Origin: Phallusia mammillata
Lineage: Eukaryota; Chordata; Ascidiacea; Phlebobranchia; Ascidiidae
Reading direction: 5' to 3'
DNA length: 64,000 nt
Assembly: GCA_003260075.1 (NCBI GenBank)
Contig: QLIY01000591.1
Span: 8,116-72,115, forward strand
Part shown: in pieces, positions 35,191 through 46,600 of the stretch
How the letters are laid out: each line of letters begins with the position of its first letter
Numbering within the stretch: position 1 is the stretch's first letter
The notes under the pieces: model-generated
What the model was told of the DNA's origin: nothing
The model's database searches: none
Seen by the model: the letters and a program-made list of their open reading frames with translations, nothing else
Made by a program: the position numbers and the translations under genes

Positions 35191-36215
35191 ATGAAAATAA
35201 CAAACAACAAAAGAAACCGGGCAGTCATTAATGCAACACATACAACAAGTCGTACATCAGCGGATTTGGGGTAATAACATTTTCTGGATGTTAATCGAAG
35301 AACTAGTATCATTTTAAGCCATTTCGCTTCAGCCTGATGTAATAAATCCACGTCAGGGCTTTCAACGAAGGTCACCCCAAAGCATTGTGCAAGATTTTTT
35401 CGCGGAATGCTTGAAAGAGATATGTTGGCACAGCGATGCGTTATCGCTGTGTTGGCTAAAATTGACCAGATGAAAAGAGTTTCAAATGGTACGATGACCC
35501 GACCAACGCGTACGAATTTATGTATTTGTTTGTCCAACGTACTGCCACTTGCACAGTAAACAGGTGGCGACGTACATCCCATAAGGATTTACAGTCCAAT
35601 GTTTGATTTAGTTGGACAATCACGCTTGAGAACACACTAACGAGCTACAAACGAATCGCACTTAATGCTGGAAGCCACAGCGGCATATGTCCCCTAGTGG
35701 AAAGTGCGTTCTGTGTGGACATTACGGCAAAAAGATACCTATTGTGCCCGTACATGAACAGATCAAGGTCCAGCAGGGGTAAATCATCCAACTGAAGCAA
35801 TGGTTGAACTACAAATGCTAAGGAATCTACGTCGCAACCTGTTTGCTGTCTAAGTACCAGTACATTGGACAAACAAACAAAAAATTTGTGCGCGTTGGTC
35901 AATTCACCGTACCATCTGGAACACTTTTCAATCGAACAATTTAAACCATCACAGTGATCGCTATGCCAACATTTCGCTTTAAAGCATTACACCATTTATG
36001 CAAAAAATGACCTTGCAGAATGCTTCGAGTGACCTTCGCCGAAAGCCCTGACGTGGCTCTATTAGATCAGGCTGAAGCGAAATGGGCTTAAAATTATACT
36101 AGTTCTTCGATTAACATCCAGAAAATGTTATTGCCCCAAATCTGCTGATGTACGACTTGTTGTATATACGTTGTATTATTGATTGCTTATTTTCTTTTGT
36201 TGTTGCTTATTTTCC
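35191..36215. repeat. Long inverted repeat (arms of about 210 bp)
   Basis: The arm 35191-35400 is the reverse complement of 36002-36215 with scattered changes, spaced by about 600 bp. Both arms can be read as VTF(V/A)ESPDV followed by QAEAKW, on opposite strands, so they may descend from a coding piece. It is either a foldback transposon or an inverted gene fragment. Confidence 0.7.
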
Positions 36216-36737
36216 ATCGCCTGCGCGGTGTTTCGTCTATTTAATCTGGGTTTTTGTGCCAAAAGCTTTGACGTGCGCGCCTGTCGATGATAAGAAGTTA
36301 CTTTTGGGTCAGACGTTGTTTGGCAACCCAGTGTCAGCAAAGTCTCCAGTGCTTTGCTTCAGTTAAGTGTTTTCGTATCACTTTGTTGTGTTTTAGTTAC
36401 TTTTATTGATGACTTATCTTTAGTTTTATAGATGTCATTACGCAAAGTATATACATTCCACGATATACATTGATACTTTGAAATACCCAAAGGAGATTTC
36501 ACTTGCATCGAAAGTGAACATAATATTCAAGTTGGTACCAACCTTGAAGAATCAAACCCGGAGCAAATACGATATATACTGGCTATCAGCTGCAATAATT
36601 AAAGTCACTGAAGCTGCATTTTGTTACCTACCACAAAAATTATATAAATTTTAAAAACACAGACCACTAGGGGGCAGTACGACATTATAAAGATCGCCTC
36701 GCACCAAGCAGGAACTAATAATAAAAATAATAAAACT

Positions 36738-36811
36738 TGGCCGAATGGTCTACAGACATAAAAAAAACCTTGATCGGGATTCGTCCCCGGGAGTGTACTA
36801 GGTTCGAACCG
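36738..36811 (+). mobile_element. tRNA-like SINE head
   Basis: TTGGCCGAATGG resembles an A box and GGTTCGAACC (36801-36810) a B box, about 60 nt apart. A motif with CTAGG(T/G)GGCAGTA(C/A)GACATT stands before it at about 36668 and recurs near 37050. Confidence 0.45.
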
Positions 36812-37812
36812 CGTGAAAAAAATACCTTGGAAAAAAGCTACTCAAAAGTCTATAACTCTATAATCGAAATCGAATTACGTTCTTTTCAAATAAAACTAAA
36901 TCTGCGTGCCATTGTAACAAACAAAGCACTCCACTCCTTTGAAAAAACTGACTCCGACCAATGTGTTATTTAGAACGCTTTTGCAGTGTATTATACGAAT
37001 TTATTAGATCAGGCTGAAACGTATACGAGTAAATTATAAAACGCACACCGCTAGGTGGCAGTAAGACATTATAACGCTCAAAAATTTATGATCTGTACCC
37101 AGTCTAGATCTTGGGATTAGTGTTTTCATCGTCTCGCTAATATACTTGTGTTTTAAATCTGAGCGCTGACTTACGGAGGTAACTAAAACGCTTTTGTGGA
37201 AAAATGTACAAAATGTGTGCGGAATTTTACATGTTGATCAAAGGCACTTCTTTATTTTTCACCTATATAAGACAGCTGACTGGCATTGTTTTGAAACAGT
37301 AAGGTTGTTTATAGTGATTCTAAGGCTGTGAGTTCAATATGAAAGAAAGTTGTTTCTATAGTGTGTGCAACTTGATCTGAAAATGAGTAGTGTCGGTTTT
37401 AATGTTTGTTTAACTCCAAGACAAAATCACGAATAGCGTAATTACAAACTTCATAGATTGCTGAATTAACAGGTGTTAGTGTAAACTTGACAATGATCAT
37501 TGATATAAATTTTGAACTTACAAAGTGTATTAGCCTATGTCATCTTACTGCCACAGTTTTACAGGTTTAGCGAGGTATTTGTGACTTGCATTTTTTGTGA
37601 GCAACAAGGCCGAGCTTGAAAATTAGGCTTAGACATTTCCATCCACAATGAGTGGTAAACGGAAGTCTATCTGCCTGATATGGTTTGGTTCAGTTGTAAG
37701 CGAGGCGTTTTCAAGTATGATAGCAAAATGATTAGTAAATGACCAACAATAATAAAAAGTATATAGTTAAACCTTTGTTGTAGTATACACAAACTTTGGT
37801 TTCACATCAAAT

Positions 37813-38077
37813 CAGCCATTATTGGTGTTTTAAATTATCATGACCATTAAGCTAACTCAATTTGAAAACGCAAGACTTTAAGCATACAATTTGCAACCCA
37901 AAATCTACTAAACCAGTGTATTGTCAAATGCGATTAAAAACGTTGTTAAACTGTGACATGCGGTCGGAGGTTAATGAGTAGATTAAAACCTACACAATAC
38001 TTAATTTCATTGTCTACGGCCTAACAACACTGATTCATTGTTGTCACGTTATTTGCTTACGTCAAAAAAGTACACTT
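37813..38077 (+). repeat. Direct duplicate block, first copy
   Basis: About 265 bp almost identical to 40587-40851. The two copies bracket exon 1 of sulfotransferase copy 2. Confidence 0.8.
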
Positions 38078-38505
38078 AACTACCATTTTTGCGTACGTCT
38101 CGTATCTTACCGTTTATGCCTATGGAGTCGTTGTTTGCGTTTTTGCCTTAAAATTGTTTCGTTTTGTTCACTTCGGGTTTCCTCGACGATTGGAGTGTTA
38201 TATTCCTGATGAAATCGACCTTAATGGGACGTTATAAAACATCGGTAAAAAACAGTATACTTGCCGACAGAGCATCTTTCATAAGTTCAATGATGAAAAT
38301 GACGACCCAAATCGTTGTAAACGGCGACAGGCCTCATTCTTTTTACGTCTATTTGGGCCATCATTTTCATCATTAAACTTGTAAATAGATCCGTATATGG
38401 TGTTCCAAAGCATCTTTTGGTTGATAAAATATCATTAAGTTTAAACATTGTCGAAAGGTAGGCGTTTTGTCAAAAAAAGCTTGTTTCAGTAGCAAAACTG
38501 TAGTA

Positions 38506-41500
38506 ATGATGAGAAAGGGTCATCATTTTCTGCTAGTAGCTCTAGTTATAACTGCAGCAGTCCTGCATTATCGCCTTGCAGTTGTTCAACATGCCAAAAT
38601 TGCGAACACAAAGGATCAGAACAATGTTGTGGATCTTAGCTCTCAGTTAAATGCGCCTGTGGAAATGGATTTGGATTTTATGGAAAGAATGAAAGAAAGA
38701 ATGGCGTCAAGAAGAAAAAGCGTCAAAGATGCTTGCAGAAAATTGGGTGAGTTTATGCTCGATGTATAACATTTTCAACTGTTGTTTCGGTTTTAAAGTG
38801 GTCCATAAATTTATATAACATTTGAGATCTTCGGCAAGGTTACAGCAAAAAGGGTGATGCGTATGACACGACGCAAAAACTCAAAGTTTCGGTAAAGACA
38901 ACCAAAAAATTTCTGCCAATAAAAGAATATAGCCGAAATCGGCACGCCAGGTGATTTTTAATGGCGCACCAAACAATTGATGTTAACGTACTAAAACAAA
39001 TTACACTGATACACTGCTGGCTTTCAGTTCGTTAAAATGCAAGTCTTAAAACCCAGACTAGACGTCTTATTGAGCCGCATCTAATATTTATCAGTTGACA
39101 CAATAAACTACTACCAAACACAAAAATGGTTGCACGCTTAAAATCTTTTTAAGGGGCAATATGGCACGCGGCGTTCAGGTTGCCGACCCCTGAAATACAG
39201 TATGCTGATACATATCAGAGTTAGACCAACAAGCAGCAAGCTCTTGTTTTGTAAAATATTTTTTTAAAGCTTGCGGCCCACTGAAAGCGTTTTTTCGCGA
39301 TATTTCTTTCCAGGCCAAAATACGCACAAAGAAGACTGCTTTTATAACAAGCAAAATATGAATCTACAGTATATCGTTGTCACATGCCTTATCCACTAAC
39401 ACCAAATGGTACTTGCATTCTGCTAAAACAAATGTTGCGGGACACACTTGAAAATCTCTCACCTTAGCTTACACTATAGTATGGCGCGAAAAAGCAGTAA
39501 ACGTTTTGTCTCTAAAAGGATGCCCTCAGTAACCAAAATGTCCAACAATTACATTACCAGGAAGAAAGAAATAGACTAGCACGACAATGTTCCTTAAACA
39601 TAGTTTATTTGTCTTGTGTATTTGTCTCACATTTTGGGAATACAGTATTTTCTTTGAGTGGTACTGCCAAAATAAAACTACCATTCCTCGTACGGTTTGG
39701 TTTGAACCAGAGTTGTAAACGGGCCTGAAATTGGAGACCGAACCCGACGCGAATCGTTTTGAGAAGCCCGTTTAGGCTTGAAAGTTTGATTAACAGGCCT
39801 ATATATTGAAGCCCCAGGAAATACCCAGACAACAACACAACAGTTTGACATTAGGTCAGGTACAGCAATATTAGCTAGTTAAATTTATTCAAAAAATACT
39901 GACACAAGTGTAAACCTGAGCTCTGCCCGAACCCGGTCCGAGTTACAACTTTTGAGCAAACTACAAACCCAAAAATACTGTAAAGCCTATTGTGAAACTA
40001 AAATATAAATGTCATGGTGTTTCAGTTTGCAAGTCACTATATGACTGCACAATTTCAAAACACAAACCAACTGTTTGAAACTGTAGCCTACTGATTTCCG
40101 TTTTCCTCTATTTGTGTCAATGTGCGTTTCGTTTACCAATCGAAGAGGATGCTCCTTTGTTACCATAGGGCTTTATTTGAACAGCCTACATGAGTTCAGT
40201 ATAGTGGTTCTTGATCTAGCTTCTATTAAGAACACACTAAATTGTCTTGGGCTTTTAATCATTAATCAACGGTCCTCCAAGCTGCGTTTTTTCAAACTAG
40301 GGGTCGTTAACCTACAAGGAATACCGCATGGAATTTGGTGGTCACAAGTAGTTATTTGTCATCATTGAGTACTCTTTCAACTTTCAATATTTTTTCTTGG
40401 TGTTTATGTTTATCGAAAGGTAATGAGTTATGTATCGAAAGGTAATGAGCATATGTCGCTTATATTCTATTTAAAAAATCTGCCATTGGATATTTATTCT
40501 TTTCGCCGGTCCAAAAACTGCCGCAGCATCAAACAATCACCCAACAAGGACAACCGAAAAACTACATTTTCATGCCACGAAACAAACAGCCATTTTTGGT
40601 GTTTTAAATTATCATGACCATTAAGCTAACTCAATTTGAAAACGCAAGACTTTAAGCATACAATTTGCAACCCAAAATCTACTAAACCAGTGTATTGTCA
40701 AATGCGATTAAAAACGTTGTTAAACTGTGACATGCGGTCGGAGGTTAATGAGTAGATTAAAACCTACACAATACTTAATTTCATTGTCTACGGCCTAACA
40801 ACACTGATTCATTGTTGTCACGTTATTTGCGTTACGTCAAAAAAGTACACTCCAAAAACTGCCGCAGCATCAAACAATCACCCAACAAGGACAACCGAAA
40901 AACTACATTTTCGTGCCACGAAACAAACGTTTTTGAACAAATCTTTCCATTTATACGAGCCGTGACATATCACATGGCATATTTTTTGCCAGAAACAATT
41001 TGTTTCAGCAACTCCTTGTTTGTAGAAAAAACTTCGTGCATCAGGTCTAGGATTACTTTTGCTTGCAGTCGGGATCTAAACTTGTAATTTTTAGAGAAAA
41101 GAGAGTGTACTCGTGACTAATTTTGAACTCGAATAGCAGAACATAAAGCTATGATTAAAACTACTGTACAATGATATTTAAATAAAAATATTTGCTCGCA
41201 TGATTGACCAGAGACCAGGGCTGCCACTCCTTGGGATTTTTCCCAAGATCTTGGGATTTCAGTGTTGAGCTTGGGATCTTGGGAAAAACTTTTTAAACCT
41301 TGGGATTTTTTTAAATTATTCATTTAATACGTTTAAGATACAATTAATACTATTGTTGCGAACAAAAAATATCCATTTGCAAAAATCATCTTTTTATGTA
41401 ACGATTTACGTAACAGTGCTTCATCAATTTTGTGTTCGAAGAAGTGTAAGTTGATCGAAGTTCTCTGTCAAAACTTATGAGTCAGGCTAGTGCTACAGGC

Positions 41501-44500
41501 TTTTCGGTGTATTATGTGCCACTAAAAACATGTAGGGGAGAGCGGGGTATAATGGGACACTTTAGCGGAAACCGTCGTAGCTTCGTTAACACTGGGAATA
41601 TTAAACCCAAACTTACATGACAGGTAGTTCAATCCATCTACTACAGAAACCACCCCCCAATAACCAAGCCTTACTTTACAAACAACAATTTATTTTAAAT
41701 TTCCCAAGGGTCCATTTTTTCCCATTTTGAGGTTTTGTCATACTGCACTAAAATGAAAGAGAACAAAATACACAAAATAGCAACAAATTGTTTTTTTTGC
41801 ATTTATAAACAAAGTAGAACAACAACGAATAGAACCAATGAACACTTTTTTTCAGTAACAGGCCTAATCACTGGCATAAGTCGCAAATATAGGGAAAACA
41901 CCGTTCACACTCTTCAACTCCAGCACATGAGTAATGTGCCCACCTATGACAGATACAGCAACAAATCCATTCTTCTGTAGAAGTGTATATAACTCCTCAC
42001 AAAATAAGCAGGATGCATTCTTCTTCCTTATTAACTTTCACATTGTTTGCAGCTTTTTTGTACTTTAAAGACTTCTTGCAGCGTTTCCCTTTTTGAAGTA
42101 TTTTTTCTTTGTTTGGTGTTTGTAACTTCAACTTTGACAGATAAGGGGAGTTAGCCAATCTTTACCGGCTAAGCCAGTGTTTTGATTAAATTTGTTCTCT
42201 ATGCTGTTTCTTTTAGCAACTTGAAATGCTAGTGCACGAAGTTACAGTGGCGCTTCCAAAATAATTTAACATATTTAACCAATTGTTTTTCTTGTGAAGC
42301 AGAAAAAATTGGTTTGAAAAAAGTTCTACTAAATTTTAGTATTGGTAACATTTAAAAAACACAGTGACAGAGAAAAATAACCAAACATTAATAGGTAAAT
42401 GCAGCTACTATACTGCAAAATCTGGGACACTATGTCTCGATCTAAATATCATGATCTGTTACAGTCATACATTTCCTGCATGCTGTATTTAATGTCTGGC
42501 TTTTTCGGAACCATAACACCCTTTTTTGGTCTAAACTTTTTAAAGAACCGCCGAAGTCAAAATCTTTCCTTAACAAGATTGATACTCAAAATGGCCGCCT
42601 AAACACAGATTCGGCGCACGGTAGCGTAAGTAGGTCGTCTAAAAAAGGTCAACTTCATTTTACCCCGCTCTCCCCTACAAAAAATATCTTTTTCTTTTGT
42701 ATTTTTCTGGTATTTCTTAAGCGTCTTTTCAAAAGTACAGATGACTGGGACCTGGTGTAACCATATAGATTATGTTGCCTGCGCCAGCTAGGATTTAAAC
42801 TGTGTATTTGCCATTTTTTGGTTATCTTGGGGTTTTTGGACAAACCTTGGGATTTTTGGTGAGGCAACCTTGGGATATCTTAAAATTCTCAGTGGCAGCC
42901 CTGCCAGAGACTACTCACAGTCATGTCTGTTTTGACTTCAAGAAAGAAAAAACAATAAAATATGGTGACGTCATAAACACAAAACACGTGACCAAACACC
43001 TTGGGTCATTTAAATATTTACCTTGGTAGGCTATCACATCTTTTCGATGGATTAAATATTAACTACAACGACGTGAATGTGTTCCGCATACATTGGGCCA
43101 AGTTCACGACAAAGATTTTGAAGTAGAGTGACCATAAAAAACCATCGTTTGAACTAAGTTGCTGTTTTTCCAGGCCTACCAACCGAACCTCTTGACCGGA
43201 TCCAGTTAATAATGTCAAGCAAATATCGCTTGGCGTATTGCGATGTCCCCCAAACCGAATGGCCCAACTTGAAGCAGGTTATGATGGGCCTAAACGGATA
43301 CGGAAGTGACACAGAGCAAACGTTTCCAGTGAGTTTCTGGTCATAAACGTTGTTATTGTTTATTCCAGTCAAAAACAAAAGCAAGCAAATCTTTTTTTGA
43401 CAGAAAAGCGCAATCGGCCAGACAAACCTACTGCACAAAGCCATAGGTCAGAATTTAACAATGCGAATTGCTGGGTTTCCACCATTCGTTGTGGACCGGC
43501 ATTACACCACATTCATTGTTGTTTGTCACCCATTTGAACGTGCACTCTCAGCATACAAAAACAAGTTGACGAAACAGTGGAATGAAAAACCACCCCAGTT
43601 TTTGAAGAAAGCAGATCACATAAGGCTTAGTTTTGGGAGTCCAGAAAGAAAGAACGGTAAAGCTGGTATTTCAAGCATCTATTAACAGTTAACACACAGT
43701 GTTTGTGTTTCATATAGCTTAATTCTAAAGAAACAAACCTCAAATGAAAATAGCTTTGTGTTTAATTAAACTGTCCTTACTTTATTTAGCCTATATACTT
43801 TTGTCAATATTTGCTTTAGTTTTAACGTAAACAAGTTAGAAACAAATAAACATTTTTGGGCATTTCTTGCATCAATGCAAACATATTCCACCAAACAATA
43901 CTTGCATAAATTCTGTTTTTTATATTTTTGTTTCCATATCGTTAATTGTAATGTCTGTAGTGTAGTCTAACCATCACATGGTTCCCGCATATCAAAAATG
44001 GCATAGCCCATTCACACACGTTAACTGTGGTTTAAATGTTACATAGCCTAATACCTGTAATTTGGCGCTTACACCCCCTTAACTGTGTCCTAGATAAGTA
44101 AATCATTTACTTAATTGATTACTTTATTCGGTAAATTCTTGATATCATCTCAACAAAACGTTTTTTCGTAGGAACCGAGAGAAGTCCAACATTTGAAGAA
44201 TTCGTTAAATACCTTTACGACGCAAACAACACCAATATTAACGGACAGGACAACCACTGGAACAGCGTTAATGTCATTTGCTTTCCCTGCCAGAATCGGT
44301 ATGATGTTATAGCGAAGATCGAAACGATAGAAGAAGATTTACGGTAAGACAATATTTTCCGTGGTTTCTAACTTGCAGTGGCGACTCGTGCCTAAAATTT
44401 CTGGGGGTGCTGCTCCAAATTTTAGCCTTTGTTTAGCATATACAAGTTGGCAATATATAGAAAAGCCACATTTCTAGATTTCCAGCCATTGTTTTGCGCA

Positions 44501-46520
44501 GAAAAAGGTAATACAAATACAAAATTAGTAACTCCATTTTGACGTAATTTTTGTTACGCAATAATGTGCACGAGTATAAACAGCAGACGGTATCATTGGG
44601 GGATTTTATTTACTTGCACAGCGACGGACCAAACTCAATAACATTAATAATGTTGCACAAAAACGCACGTGACACAGACTCGAAACGAAGCGGATGTAAA
44701 TACGGTAAACCCAACAACAATATTTTGAACAAAATAGTAATAAACGAGTCGAAAAGTAGTTCAGTTGGACAACATTTAAGAATAACTGGTTATAACAATG
44801 ACTACTAACTAACACACTTGCTATTCAGTCATTAATATGGTCATGTTTCATTTGAGTAACTTATAGTCACAGTCATTGTTTCAACATATCTCATGACACT
44901 TCACAGATTATTGCCACACAAAAAACTAGCCATAAAGCTTTTTATTGGTATCATAACTGACAAATTTAACAACCACAGTACATTTGTGTCAGAACTTGGT
45001 TATCCCCCCCCCCCTGTGTACAGACTAATAATTGTCTTTCAGTTTGCTTATAATTCCTTTTTACAATGCAATACTCCACCAAGATTTAAAATTTACAACA
45101 CTTTCACTTAAATTTAACTCATATGATTAAACCTTGTGCTTCCTTTTTACAACCAACATGAATCATAAAGTTATAGGTTAGGCAAAATAATTAATAGCTT
45201 CTTCCTTGATTTCCAAATGACAACTAAGAAACTGTTTGTTTCTGTTTAGTGCTAGCACTACAAATGGAAGTCTTTTGGAAATAATGGTGTCTCTTAGAAA
45301 AGTTTGCATCCTTTTCAGTGTTGAAAAGAACCGTTTTGCTTGAAAGGACTCATAGAAATTGCAAAAAAGATTTTGCATCTTAGTAATTTAACTTGTCAAA
45401 ACATCATCTAGATTATTTTCAATGTAATCATGAACATCAGATCTACAGAAACATTTTTATTTCAGTAACTAGCTTTTCTTTGTCAACAATAGGATGTGCT
45501 TGGTGGCCACTACAATCTCTTCTGTATAACATTCATTCTTGAGAAACACTTCCAGATAAGCAAGTTAGCAGCTACTGTTTGGAGAAACAGTACATGTCCA
45601 TTATATCAATACACATGATTGCACTTGGTTGTAAATACTGTCCACATGGTGTGTTAAGAAACCAAAACTTGAAATGGTCATCACTCAGTTATTTCAAAAT
45701 TCCTGTTGCTTCTGCAATTGTTTGTTCTGCATTTGATATTGCCTGAATTACAGTGAGGCATTTAACTACACAGTCACAGAGCTATTTTTCTTTGGTAGCA
45801 TTTAGAACTAAAACTGAGTATTTCTTGTTGTTGCCTATTCCTGCATGACATATTTGGAATAGCAGACGTTTTATCCCATTCTGTCTTAAAACTTTTTTAT
45901 TCAGTTATTTGTTATAAAGGTTAATCGTGACTTTTCATGGTGTTAGATACACTTTTTAATTCATTGATAACTAAAAAAACTGAAGCCCACTAACAGTCCT
46001 ATTAAAAAGTCACAACTAACCCTCAAACAAATACATTGATAGATGGCAAAACAGTTATTTAACTATACTCACTGCAGAACTTAAGACTATAGTACACGGG
46101 TTTTGCCAAAATCCATAGAAAACACAAGTTGTCGCACGAACTGGATTGCAGCGTTTCGGATCATGGGGATGAAAATGGGGCGAAATTAGCGCTAATTTTG
46201 CATTTTGCCTTATGGGGCCGATTTATAAAATGATTAATTTAGATACTTTTGCGGTGTTTGATTTTGCAAATTCTGCAAACCTCTGTTTTTTTTGCAAAAT
46301 TCTGCAAACCTCTGTTTGATTTCGCAAATTCAAACCTCTTTATAACTGGATGCAAGTGTTGGTATTTCCGTTCTCATGCAAGTCATAAGATATTTTGAGT
46401 CATTTTGTTATTCTAGAATGTTCTGCACAAACATAAGGTGTTTGTTCATCGTTACGCATACTTCCTCTTGTTTATACTGTCGTTTCAAGTTTAAAGTAGG
46501 ACACAGCCGCTCGTACTTAG

Positions 46521-46600
<80 letters not shown>

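Larger units (their letters stand above)
34445..38505. other. Intergenic region between the two sulfotransferases
   Basis: Contains a long inverted repeat (35191-36215), a tRNA-like SINE head (36738-36811) and one copy of a 265-bp duplicated block (37813-38077). No gene recognised; the minus ORF at 35127-35582 lies mainly in the inverted repeat. Confidence 0.5.
38747..43173 (+). other. Intron 1 of sulfotransferase copy 2
   Basis: 4.4 kb without exons, made largely of duplicated blocks and a nested pair of transposons (41216-42903). Confidence 0.6.

Noticed and set aside
35127-35902. Minus-strand ORFs as functional genes
   Set aside because: They lie in a long inverted repeat, lack an identifiable domain and have no supported splice partners.
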